A DNA stretch of 48,521 nucleotides from Porogramme epimiltina (GCA_900155495.1 FTLJ01000158.1:1-48521), one strand, 5' to 3'. Counted from the stretch's first letter, positions 37,211 through 48,035 are shown. Notes: generated by a model from the letters alone, not told the origin. Numbers and translations are program-made.

Positions 37211-37544
37211 ATGGCGATCGAGGCAGCTCCCACATACGGAAACAGCTTCCCTGTAAACAGGCAGCTGTTGAAGGGTTGGACGTGTCACACAACTACCACC
37301 GCCCAACCTTGAACCTTCGAGAGCAGGCTGGAAGCTTCGGAATCCGAACATCTTACCGCTTCTGTACGATAGCAGTTCAACGCGGCAATCTATGTGTCCC
37401 ATACAATAGTCTATTAGACGAGAGCACTCCAGGCGACGGTCGTGCAGCAGCTACCCTAGTAGTATCCGAAACGAAAGAACAGAACCAAAACATAAGATAC
37501 AGCAAACAGCCCCCCGCAAACTACAGCCCGCACCAGCTGCGCCT
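37211..37544. other. Shared 3' region between convergent P450-4 and RhoGAP genes
   Basis: This 334-base region lies between two stop codons on opposite strands. No gene or RNA signal was found. Confidence 0.55.
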
Positions 37545-40414
37545 TCACCGCGCGGCATCCCCGTTGCCACTGCCCTGCGCGAGCTCTCGTTCGCGCTGGC
37601 GCACCTGTGACGGCAGCAGGGGGACGGGCGGCGCGTCCGGCGCGCTGAAGAAGCCCGCGGCAGTAATCCCGAGCGCCTGCACGCCGGCACCCGCACTCTT
37701 ACCCGTGCCCGCCGCGCCGCGGAGCGCAATCGAGCCCTTGCGCGCCTGGCTCCCGCGCTCGATGCTGATCGTCGAGCGCGCCCGGTTCTGGTTCACGGTC
37801 GCGTACGCGCTCGGCGGACCGCCGCCGCCCACTGCGGTGTGCGTCGAGCGCGCGGTAGCGTCGCGGCTTGCGTTCGTGCGGTGCGCGGGGCGGAAGGTGC
37901 TGCCGCTGGGTCCGTTGCCGTTGCCGAGGGAAGAGCGATTGCCTGGCCCGAGGGGCATGACGAGCATCGCGTCGTCAATGTCGTCATCTTCGAGGAGCGC
38001 GCTATCGCGGTTGGCAAAGCCGGGGCTGCCGGGCGAGCCCGTGTCCGCGGCCGTGAAGGGATGACGGGGGCGCGCAATTTCCTGGACAAGCGCCTCGGAG
38101 CGATCGGGAACCTCGTCGAATACTTCGTAGTAGCGTTGTATGCATAGCTTGATTACCATGCCTAGTGTTGTCTTGCCTTCCGAGGGTGGGGTTGAAAGTG
38201 ATGTGGGGGGTGGTTGTTGCTGGGTGGCCGGGAGGTTGGTACTTGAGGCGGCACGCGTAGCATCAAAGAGTGTGGGCGCGTTGGGCACTGAGCACATCAT
38301 GACATCGCGCATAGGGTTGGGACTTGAGACGAGGTTGGGGCAGATGACGACTGTGAGGTTGTGCGCATCCATGCGGTTCGCGGATGACCACAACTGAACG
38401 TCATGGAGAAGCTCTGTGCGGCAGTTCAGCTATGACCTAAAGACAAGGGCAGAAAGGCACATACGCAGAATGCTGCTCAAGAGTATGTAAACACATGGTG
38501 GGAGCTCGGGAAGGAGGGTTTCTCTGATGTAGAGGATGGCGGACATGTCACTGGGGTCATCCGTGGGGAGTGGACATTTCCGGATGATTGGATATAGCCT
38601 TTCAGGGAAGACAGGTTCAGGGAGGTCGTGGAGGTACTTCTTCAGGAGTACCGCAGCAAGATGCGGGTCACCGAACGTATCTAATGAGACAACGTGACCT
38701 GGGCACAGATTGTCAAACTTCGGTCAGGTCCGACCAAGAGAACCATGTTGAACATACCCCGATCATACGCTTGCGCAGCCTGTTTCAGCATCACAGAATT
38801 GGGGGACCGGCGGAAGAGACCTTCATCCTGCAAACCTACGGCGACATCGGATGAGATCGACCACAAAGACGCTAATGGAAGGGCTCCTGACCTGTTGAGC
38901 GGAGATACTGGATGCAATCCTTGACAACTCGTGGGAGGCCTCCCTTCTCGCCGTCATATCCCATGAGCTCTTCGAGAGGTACGCCAAACAAGTCGGATCG
39001 TGTTACGACAGGTAGGTTGATCTGCTTCTCATGTTTCAAGTTCTCCCTGGGAGCTTCGTCAGCACTCCACCGGGCGGAGAATAATTACAACTCACTGGTA
39101 TACTGCGGGGGGTATATCTATTTGTGTGATAGGAACGTGGTATGCCAACTCGGACAGGGTATTGATATAAGTTATCTTGCGAAAGAATTTGGGACTGTGC
39201 GAGGGACCGTCAACTTCGGTAAGCATTAAGAATTTTCCCAACACACCTGATGATCGCTCCAGCCAGAGAGAAGAGCACTGCAGCAGGCGTAAGGGAGGAG
39301 AATGAGACACCGAAATGTCACACGCACTCTTCGTGAAGAAATTGGAATGGACAACATACTTCAGAGACATGGATCTATTAGTACGGCGTTGGAGATGCAA
39401 ATGCGAAGGGATACGCACCAAGCGCTTTAGGTTCTTGCGATATTTCCGGCTGAGGCTCCGATACGCCTTCCATACCCAGTTCCACCCTGGTGTGTTCCGA
39501 TTCCCAGCAGCGAGAAACACGACCGTGTAATCGGATTCCACTGCATTCATCGAGTTGAGCAACTATCCGGATGAGGGGGTCACGGAAAGTAGAGTGAGGT
39601 CATTCCAATTCATACGGTCTCTCATAGGGAAGGAACCCCCTCGGTGAGGCACCCGCGTGCATATACACACACAGTTGAACACCTGGTCCCTTTGAGGACG
39701 AACCCATCGAAATACCTATGCCTGGTGTGTAAGCTTACCCTTGCACGCACCGCTCACCGCCTCGACTAGTGCTGCGCACGGGTAGAGCACCAGGCATGCG
39801 TCCTAGGACACTCCTTTAAACTCCAACAGCACAAGCTGGTTCCACTAACCGGAAGGCCTATGGCACAGGATATTAAAACAGACACGGAGCAAGAGACTCA
39901 CCATATAGGTCAAGATATGACAGTATGCGACTGTCGACACGTTAGAATGACCCTCATCGCACAATATAAACAGTACGCACACTAGCAACAAGTCATATGA
40001 TACCTCGCGTGGATCTGGCATCGCAGACGCGCACATGACAATCCTGTAGCGAAGGGTTCGGACTTGGGTAATAGAGCGGAATGCGAGGGACATACATCGG
40101 TCGTGTCCTGCGAGCAGTATTGGACCCATCAGTCGCGTGCACGGCATCCGGTCATAGAGAGGGACGCACTCGTAGTCAACTCCGGCCTGGAAGATGAGCC
40201 TGTTCATGACCTCCTGCACGCGCTCCTGCCCATGATAGTCCGTCGGTGTGTGGTCCGATGTGGAGGCCTTTCCGAATGGTTGCTTGAAAAAAGACTTGCG
40301 CTTAGCGGACATGGGCGAGTCGGGAGTCATGTCGAAGGAACTGGAGCGAGGGGAATTGATGTTGGCGGACAGCGCAGCCAGTCGCTGCTTGAGCGAAAGT
40401 GGGTTAGGGGGCAT
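37545..40414 (-). CDS. Sec14-like/RhoGAP protein (ECM25/ARHGAP1-like)
   Basis: Twelve exons on the minus strand (40414-40170, 40107-40096, 40043-39981, 39930-39902, 39540-39419, 39358-39328, 39277-39247, 39194-39096, 39046-38892, 38835-38758, 38680-38465, 38413-37545) encode 649 residues. After about 80 Ser-rich residues, a CRAL-TRIO_2/Sec14-like domain (about 84-215) shows CASAMPDPREVSYDLLL, VESDYTVVF and KFFRKITYINTLSEL. The RhoGAP domain (about 230-400) has GLFRRSP with the arginine finger R271, HLAAVLLKKYL, and NRMDAHNLTVVICPNLV. The C-terminus (about 460-649) is low complexity. The protein should accelerate GTP hydrolysis on a Rho or Cdc42 GTPase at membranes and so act in polarity. Exon 2 is only 12 nt and intron 4 is 361 nt. 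The ATG at 40414 is the first in frame. Confidence 0.93.
39718..39797. other. Inverted repeat (stem-loop) inside RhoGAP intron 4
   Basis: Arms 39718-39727 (atgcctggtg) and 39788-39797 (caccaggcat) are perfect 10-base complements. Inside them taccc (39736-39740) and gggta (39780-39784) pair again. The intron, 361 nt, is about six times longer than its neighbours. Parts look tRNA-like (ggtagagcacc), but no proper B box or cloverleaf can be drawn. Confidence 0.5.
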
Positions 40415-41181
40415 GTTGTACGCGAGTGCCGTCGGGTGGTGTGAAGGAGTCGAGGGGGGGAAGAAGGATGTTGTGACAAGCGACCTGGAGGGATGATATG
40501 AAACGCGCGACCGAGTCGGAGAGCCTGGCAATGCTTGGAGACGAAGAAGAACAGCAAAGAGGTTTCAGAGAGAAAGGAATAATATTCGCGTGGCAGTTCG
40601 GCGGGCGAGACAAGAGGAGAGTCGGGAGGACGGCAGAATGGAGGACGCGAGGAGGCGAAGGGACGCAGGCAGGCAGCGTCTCTCGACTCGGCAGCAGCCA
40701 CAACCAGCTCCTCCCGTGTGCATAGACGCCCATCTTCCCAGGAAAAGCGTGATCCGTCATGCGTCCGCTGGTCTCATGATGTGACGTCACAGCCATCGAG
40801 GACGGAAATAACGGCGAGAGATCTAGACCCCTGACTGTTTCTTATGACTCGAACTCCTCTGTGATACAGTACCTCCACAACACCATAAGCGGCGTAGCTA
40901 CATAGAGATCTCGCTGTGATCACTGTAAAGGGCTTCGTCAAGCCGATATCCCGAAATTCCCTGCTACAGCCACATCGGACTCCGTCGGACCTATCACTCC
41001 ATCGCATCCTTCTTCAACACTGACTCGACCAGCCGATTTCGTATACGAAAGCTATCAGAGAGATATAAATTCCTTGTACACCTTGGTCATCGAGAGAAAC
41101 AGAACCCACTCTCCGCCAAGCCCAACTCGGAACTTCTTCCTTCTGCACGTAAGTCAATAGTGTACTTAGGACTTTACTCGA
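40415..41181. promoter_or_regulatory. Divergent promoter region between RhoGAP and the methyltransferase
   Basis: Both genes are transcribed outward from this 767-base region. A TATA-like tataaat at 41064-41070 lies 112 bases upstream of the methyltransferase ATG. Overlapping open frames here lack domains. Confidence 0.5.
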
Positions 41182-42045
41182 ATGGCACCCCTGACCTACA
41201 ATACCATTACCAGCAGTGCACCCCATAGTAAAATGGCTCAAGATTCCACTGTGTATACCCATGGACACCACGAGTCTGTCCTTCGCTCGCATTCCTGGCG
41301 CACCGCCAAGAATTCTGCCGCCTACCTCCTCCCATATCTCCAGCCGACCATGACTATCCTTGATATTGGCTGTGGCCCCGGTACTATCACCGTCGACCTC
41401 GCGACATACGTGCCCCAAGGCCACATCACCGGGCTCGACGTCCCCTCCGTGCTCGAAACCGCCCGTGCCAATGCTGCCGCCAAAAACGCGACAAACGTCA
41501 CTTTCACCCCCGGAGACGCGCTCGCCCTCCCCTTCCCCGACGCGTCCTTTGACGTCGTGCACGCACACCAGGTCCTCCAGCACGTCGGGGATCCGGTCCA
41601 AATGCTCCGAGAGATGCGCCGCGTCGCCAAGCCCGGCGGGATCGTGGCCGCGCGCGAGACTGACTTCTCCGGCATGCTCTGGTACCCCGCCGTCGAGGGC
41701 ATGGAGGACTGGCGCGCCGGCTACATCAAGGTCGCCCGCGCCAACGGCGGTGAGCCTGACGCGGGTCGCCGCCTACATGTCTGGGCCAAGGAGGCGGGCT
41801 TCTCGAAGGAGAGCCTCACACTCTCGGCTGGGACATGGTGCTACTACACGCCGGAGGAGCGGGCGTGGTGGAGCGGGCTGTGGGCAGACCGCACACTGTC
41901 GTCCAACTTCGCGGCCACGGCGATCAAGCACGGGATATACACCCAGGAGGGGCTAGAGAAGGTTGCTGCGACCTGGCGCAAGTGGGGCGCAGACGAGGAT
42001 GCCTGGTTCACGTTGATTAACGGAGAGATGATCGCCAGGGTCTGA
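41182..42045 (+). CDS. SAM-dependent methyltransferase, UbiE/Methyltransf_11 type
   Basis: A single uninterrupted frame encodes 287 residues, which is unusual among the intron-rich neighbours. The class I Rossmann signature is clear: motif I LDIGCGPGTITVDLA near residue 60, the acidic GLDVPS strand (motif II), GDALALPFPDASFDVVHAHQ with the motif IV Asp, and motif VI V-A-KPGGIV. The C-terminal half contains several Trp-rich helices that may form the acceptor pocket. An alternative start, Met18 at 41233, begins close to the conserved Y-x-HGHHESVLRSH segment and may be the real one. The gene lies between P450-4 and P450-5, so it could methylate a product of the P450s, but that is inference. The acceptor (O, N or C) is unknown. 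Confidence 0.93.
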   Translation: MAPLTYNTITSSAPHSKMAQDSTVYTHGHHESVLRSHSWRTAKNSAAYLLPYLQPTMTILDIGCGPGTITVDLATYVPQGHITGLDVPSVLETARANAAAKNATNVTFTPGDALALPFPDASFDVVHAHQVLQHVGDPVQMLREMRRVAKPGGIVAARETDFSGMLWYPAVEGMEDWRAGYIKVARANGGEPDAGRRLHVWAKEAGFSKESLTLSAGTWCYYTPEERAWWSGLWADRTLSSNFAATAIKHGIYTQEGLEKVAATWRKWGADEDAWFTLINGEMIARV

Positions 42046-42175
42046 TCGGACAGGACACTAAACTCGTAACAACGGACTCCATCGTGTGTAACATTGCTCA
42101 GAGCCAGCGGACCAGCGGACTACTTAACATATCGTGTATCGTACAAACGTCTCGGAAGGGCTTTCAACAAGCTAC

Positions 42176-44271
42176 TCAATCGGCCAGTATTAACGCCTTT
42201 GCATGTGCACTACGGGGTTGGATCGTGCATCGGCTGTCTTCAGGGAACCTGGACCGAATTCTAAGAGTCTGTCCTGCAGAGAGTACCCGGCATCACTCAC
42301 GACACAAAGCCGTCGCGCATGCAAGGCTGTATTTTGATTTTACGACCTAGCTCGTCCGACGGCGGGGTTATGTTGAAAGCATGAAGAACTAAGGCGATAT
42401 TGATGAACAGGGCTGCATCTGCAAAATGGAGCCCGGGGCAGACTCTGTTTAGGGGGGAAATCATTAGAATTCCCAATGCTTCTGAGCTGCATGTACAACA
42501 ACGCGGAAAAGACTCGCCTCCTTCCGAATCCAAAAACAAACTCGTAGGGATCCCTCACATTCGGGTCGAGTTTCCCATCCTTTAGAAACCGTTCCGGCTT
42601 GAACTCTTCCGGGTTCTCATAGACGAGCGGGTCATGCATACAAGCCCTAATGTGTTCACGGAGCTCCTCGTCAGTTACGCCTCACCCGCACAAAATTCAG
42701 ATACGCACCATATGTTCGGCACTATAATGGCGCCCTTCGGCACAAACCACCCCCCGAACTCATCGTCCGTGAGCGTGCTATGAGTCAACCCGAGCGGTAC
42801 GACGGGCATCCAGCGGAGCGCCTCGCGCACAAGGGCGTCGACGTACGGAAGCGCAGGTCGGTCGCTGAAATCGGGCAAGCGGTGCGCGCCGACCACCGCG
42901 TCGAGCTCTGCCTGAGCCTTGCGCTGGACTGAAAGGTGGAGAGACATCGCGAGGAAGAATGTCCTCATCGTCCCGAAAGTCTAGGGGGGGAATGAAGGGT
43001 GAGAGGAGGCACGCAGATCCAATGCAATGAGAACAAGGGGGCCTACCGTGTCTGATCCCGCTGCGCGATACAATATGGGGTAAGAACGCGATAGGCGGAG
43101 GTCTGCGAATGAGCCTACCCGAAAAAACTACACCCGCGATTTCCCTCGCAAGTCCTTCCATCTCCCCGCGCTCGCGCTCGTCGCCCTCTTTCAAGTCCAA
43201 CCCATGTTTTCCCGCAATGATCTCCCCGACCATGCACTCCGACCCCTCCTCTCCACCCGTGGCCGCCGCCCGCAAATATTCGTCGAAAGGCGCGTCCCGC
43301 ATCTTCTTACATGCCATACGCCACACTTCAAACCGGGACAGAGTCGGGTACATCCACGCGGGGGCGAACCGGAGGAGCGGCACGTAATCGATGAGGAACG
43401 CGCCGGCAACGAGTATCATGCGCCCTCCAAGTAGCCCCTCTTCGATTGTCGCAAGGATTGTGTCGTCTGAGCTGGCCGCAGTGATCCCATACACGATCTT
43501 GAGGAGTGTTGCGGAAAATGTGCTGCTCGTTTTGAACAGCGATCGCATGCAGAGTGCCAGTGAGATGTAGAACTAGGGCAAAGAATATGCACGTACTATT
43601 CGATGTGCTTATCGCGGCTTCCAGGGTCTTTGAGGAGCTTTCGCAGAAACTCGTGCGCGTACGCGCGTTGTGTTGAGCGGTACTTCACACTCGCACCCGG
43701 ATTGAAGTGCTGCGAGAATGCGCGGCGATGCGCACGCCACGTCGTCCCATATGGCATGAGCGCAAAGGCATCGGCATTCCCAGTCCTTCACAGCATAGGG
43801 AGCATCAACATGGTAATGATGGAGACGGGGAAATAGAAATGAGACGACTCACAAGGTGATACTGGGGGTCTGAATCCTGTCTGAGGTGTTCGCCGACCTG
43901 CGGTTAAGATATTCAAGGACCTCTAGAGCACCACCGAGGACGACGATGTCCTGATTCACGGTGCGAAGGTGCATGACATTACCTGGGATGTTGTATCAGA
44001 CCGCGACGAATAAGGGTACGAGCGAAGTCTCACCATGCCTGGCGCTAAGGTCTCTCAACCCCTCCCATGGCCTACTCATTGGCATATCAAACAGGTTGCC
44101 TATAAGTGGGAGCCCTCTGGGGCCGGGCGGTAAAGTGCGGCCGCGAATGCGGGCCTTCCATGCCAAGAGAGAGCGGAAATATAAAAGCACCAGTCCGACC
44201 AGACCGATGACCATCAAGGTAGAGAGGTGTAGCGCTGGAACCAGCATATCAGGGACGAAGTGGGATCCCAT
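42176..44271 (-). CDS. Cytochrome P450 monooxygenase 5 (one intron lost, one GC-AG intron)
   Basis: Nine exons on the minus strand (44271-44034, 43982-43853, 43785-43597, 43525-43119, 43060-43047, 42980-42709, 42646-42518, 42444-42301, 42248-42176) encode 531 residues. Motifs: membrane anchor, PPGPRGLPLIGNLFDMP, NTSDRIQTPSITL, C-helix TWRAHR, I-helix AGSDTT, K-helix EALR, FKPERF, heme loop FGFGRRVCPGLHFAD and the terminal RCTIQPRS. The exon at 43525-43119 corresponds to exons 4 and 5 of the other five genes, so one intron is absent. The donor after 42518 is GCGAGT, implying a GC-AG intron of 73 nt; using it restores FGFGRR. The stop codon lies 130 bases from the convergent methyltransferase. 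It belongs with P450-4 and P450-6. Confidence 0.93.
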
Positions 44272-44786
44272 CGTGCCCAGTGACTGAGCTAAGGTGAGAG
44301 GAGAGGAGTCCTTATAAGCGGCACCGGGTTAGCTTCGGGCCCCTATCATCGCGCTACGAGCGCAGAAGTCAATTACTGCTGTGCGCAAACCTAGAAAGAG
44401 ACCCCGGAAGCTCTTGTGATGTCTTGGGGTTTCCAAAAGAACTTCATTGTCCGCTCCATGAATAGCCAGGGTCATGACGGAAAACAACTGCCGCATTCAC
44501 AATTGCATCCGTCGCGCATTGGAGTGGGGTGCCGGCAAGCCTGTAGAACCTTCAGAACCTGCTGCGACTTGACCTTCATTCACACAGACGGATCTGCACG
44601 TGTCACAAGAACTACGATATCGGAGGCTGATATAGTGTACAACAGGTTTGCACAACAATCAAATGACCTGCGAGTTAGTGTAGAGGATCAATAATGATGG
44701 TGCGAATGGACGATCCGCAACGAAAGTACACACCATCACAGGGTATCAGACTACAACACAGGAGCGTAAAGCCACCCATACAAGCC
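44272..44786. other. Intergenic region between P450-5 and P450-6
   Basis: This 515-base spacer on the minus-strand side holds the P450-5 promoter and the P450-6 3' flank. No gene was recognised. Confidence 0.55.
44312..44318 (-). promoter_or_regulatory. TATA-like box of P450-5
   Basis: The palindromic-like ttataag (read cttataa on the minus strand) lies about 41 bases upstream of the P450-5 ATG at 44271. Confidence 0.5.
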
Positions 44787-46868
44787 TCAATCTCCACGAA
44801 TCAACGTGACCGCTTGGGGTGAGCGTGGTGTGATTGTGCACCGACAATCTGCAGGATAACTAAGTGAAGAATGTGTCAGAGCACGTCGGCTTAGATAATA
44901 AAAGCGAATCTCACGCAGCAAACCCGTCGTCGGACATCTTCACTGACATCTCGATAGGATTTCCAGACTCGTCAACAGGTTGAGCAATGTTGAATAGGTG
45001 GAGTACACAAGCGATGTTAAGGAAAAGGGCGGTATCCGCGAAGTAACGACCTGGGCAGATCCTGATCCCCAAATTCAGGTCACGAATGGGACCATAGTAC
45101 GAAACAACATGCTTACCGCCTTCCAAACCCGAAAGCAAAGTTCGACGGATCGCGCACCGTGAAGTCAAGCTTCCCGTCTCGAATGAAGCGTTCAGGGCGG
45201 AACTCTTCCGGATTTTCATACGCTTCAGGGTCATGCAAGCAAGCCCTGAAATCCGCAGTCCGTTAACGTAAAGTGAAGAGTTCCCAAGGGACGCACCAGA
45301 TGTTCGCCACTAGAATGCTTCCGGCAGGGACAAAGTATCCGGAGACTACATCATCTTCGACGGAACGATGTGAAATTCCGAGAGGAGTGACGTTAAACCA
45401 CCGGAGGGACTCTTTGATAATAGCAGCAATATAAACTAGAGAATCCCGATCTTCAAAATTCGGAAGACGATCAGGGCCGACAACGGCATCCAGTTCCGCC
45501 TGTGCCTTCTTTTGGACCTCAGGGTAAAGAGCCATGGCCAGGAACGTAGCTTGCATAGTAGAGAATGTCTATGCGGTGTGTTAGTCTTACTCTCAATGGT
45601 TAACCCTCAAATCCGTCGTACCGTATCAGTGCCAGCTAGAAGCGTCAGGTTAACAGTGCGCGATACGAGTTGCAAGGGTAAGGACACACCTCCTAAGGAC
45701 ACCGCAGCAACATTCTTGATCACGTCTTCCATGTACGGATCTACAGGAGATCCTTCCCCGCCACCGCCAAACTTCGAAAGCATGGAATCGACCATTGTAA
45801 GTATACCAAAACTGCCATTCTGGCCAAGAATCATTGTTAGGAGATGTTCCACGTGGAAATAACATGATTTCTCACATGGCCAGGGATACGTTGCCCGTAA
45901 GGCATCTCCTTCGCCTGAATTGTTACCTCCCTCCACCTAGTGAATTGTTTCTGAAACCCGGCCCCGGGGAACCATTCTGGCACGTATTCGAGGGCAGGGA
46001 TCAAATCCACTAGATATTTCCCCGGTACGAAGACCTGCCCCGTGCCTTGGAGAGACTCTTCGACGGTGCGAATGATCTCATGGTTCTCGTCGTCTACGTC
46101 CAGGCCGTAAATGATCTTGAGCATGGTCGCAGAAAACGCGCTGAATGTAATATTGACACTGTGAATGTTACATCACGTAGAGAATGCGTCGCACTCACAA
46201 TCTGATGTGCTCTCGAAAGTGCTCCGGTGTTTGAAGGAGCTTGAGCAGCAGCTTACGCATGACAGCGACTTGGATCGGGCGATAAATGTCAATAGCGCGG
46301 GGGTTCAGATGCTGCCAAAACGCTCTCCGATGGTCCCTCCACCACTGCCCATACGGCATAAAACCGAATTCCCAATCGTTGGCCGTCCTAAACATACCCA
46401 TTAGGATATTCTGACCCGCCAAGGCACAGATACCGGGACACCCACAAGCGAATCACAGGCGTAACAAGGCGATCCGATGTGTTCGCCGCTCGCTTCTCCA
46501 AAAACTCCGATATCGCCGCCGGGCCGTTCAGCACGATAGTGTGCTGACCCAAAGTGCGAAGGTAAAGAACATCACCTGTGTGAGCTTTAGTAAGTATGAC
46601 GCCTTCAGAAGCACCCGTCGTACGTACCGTACTTGGCGCACATGTCCCTAAACCCGACCCACGGCCTGCCCTTTGGCATGTCTAGCATATTGCCTATGAG
46701 CGGGAGAGGCTTGGGACCGGGGGGGAGTGGGTGCCCCCGCGCGCGAGCATCCCATGAAGTGACATGGCGCAAATAAAAGACGACAACAGAGCAGAGGACC
46801 ACCAGAGAAGGGCCCGTGAATCCTGTGATGTCCCAGTCAGCCGCTCTGAGAGAGGAGTAGAAACTCAT
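44787..46868 (-). CDS. Cytochrome P450 monooxygenase 6
   Basis: Ten exons on the minus strand (46868-46628, 46575-46446, 46387-46199, 46140-45876, 45819-45690, 45635-45622, 45568-45297, 45245-45117, 45061-44915, 44859-44787) encode 529 residues. Motifs: a hydrophobic anchor (VVLCSVVVFYL), PPGPKPLPLIGNMLDMP, NTSDRLVTPVIRL, C-helix WWRDHR, I-helix AGTDTT on the 14-nt exon, K-helix ESLR, FRPERF, heme loop FGFGRRICPGRYFAD and RCTITPRS near the end. All catalytic residues are present. Exon 9 is one codon longer than in the paralogues. For the last exon the acceptor at 44860 is required; the nearer cag would shift the frame. It resembles P450-4 most in its substrate-recognition segments. Confidence 0.95.
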
Positions 46869-47938
46869 GGCGACGCACGAAACCCCTCCAGTAAAGGCCT
46901 TGCTCTTATATGGAGTATCTCATGGCATCAGCTGTTCGCCGCCCGTGGGTTCTCTCATGCCATGTGTGTGCCTGTGATAGAACCGTCCTTGCCCCGCACG
47001 TCAACTTCCCGGCGCACATCGCTAAACGTCGTGTAGAAGCCGTCTGTGGTCGTCCAAGCGCGTGATGCCAGCCCGCAGTCCGCAAGTGTTCGAGGCTAGT
47101 CCTCGCAAGGAGGGGGCGTGATTGAGATGTGTCCGCAAAGGATTTGTTATCGGTGGTTCCCGGCGACTACAGATGACCGTGCTTAGCGTCTAGAATCAGC
47201 ACAGGCTCTTGATGTAAATGAAGCCGGACTTACGAAAGTTGGCCCGATGAAACCCTGCTCAGCTGAAGTCCTTGCCAATAGGGGTCATTCGGAGCCCCGT
47301 TAACGGGGGCGTCTGCTAAAGTTGCATCAAAAAGGCTTCGGACGGTGCGCGTGGAAGCCTGGAGGCTCCCCGAAGCATCGACGGATGAAGTTTACTGCCA
47401 CTTCACGGCCAAGTGAAGAAACAATATCTTCAGTACTGCGAGATGAAATTAGTCACTATGAAGGGCACTTTAAGAGGGGCAGATGTCTGAACGTGTTTGG
47501 ACGTAATCCGCTCACTGGAACAAGGAGAGCAGAGAGAAAGACCGAGTCGGACCAAGTCTGAGCGGCAAGCTCGTCGAGTTGGCGAAGCGGACACGTTAGC
47601 GCGCGCACGTGCACGGGTTGTCCTCCAAGCGCCAAATTTGCTATTGCTACGTACTATAGGAAATGACTTTGAAAACATTCAAAATATATCTCATTGAGCC
47701 CCACTCGTCGAACCACTCCCGATCAGGTTGATTCGTGTATAAATTTCCGCGGTGGTGCTCAAGTAACGAGCCGATGATACGCCATGTGATAGTATAGCGC
47801 ATTCCTTCATGCTTCAGCTTTCATGTAGTGACCTAGTAGCACTGTACGGTAAGACCACGGTTTCCCTTTTGACAACATCCCATGTTACATTTGCATATCT
47901 ACGGGGTCAGTGTTGCGGACGAGGACGGAGTCCACCTC
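46869..47938. other. Upstream region of P450-6, no gene recognised
   Basis: The first 45 bases contain a TATA-like box (about 46904-46912, catataag on the minus strand), 36-44 bases upstream of the P450-6 ATG. The remaining kilobase has only short domain-free frames. Confidence 0.5.
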
Positions 47939-48011
47939 TTATAAATCATTGGACAACAGTCGAGCTGCGTGGGATCTAGGCCGGATAGTGCATCTGCAGT
48001 CCTCCGGATAT
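47939..48011 (-). pseudogene. Orphan last exon of a seventh cytochrome P450
   Basis: On the minus strand an AG acceptor at 48012 is followed by 73 nt that encode YPEDCRCTIRPRSHAARLL and end in TAA. This is the terminal exon signature of the local family (x-ED-x-RCTI-x-PRS). Its length, 73 nt, is identical to the last exons of P450-5 and P450-6. The heme-binding exon should lie about 50-75 nt upstream, but 48036-48187 is repetitive GTAGACC-type sequence instead, and no P450 motif appears before the window ends. It is therefore a relic, unless the intron was expanded by repeats and the gene continues beyond the window. Confidence 0.75.
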
Positions 48012-48035
48012 CTACGCATCAGTAAAACGTGTAAA

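Noticed and set aside
39730..39850. tRNA-like or SINE-like elements in RhoGAP intron 4 (ggtagagc, ggttcca)
   Set aside because: The A- and B-box resemblance is partial, the spacing is too long and no acceptor stem or anticodon arm can be paired.
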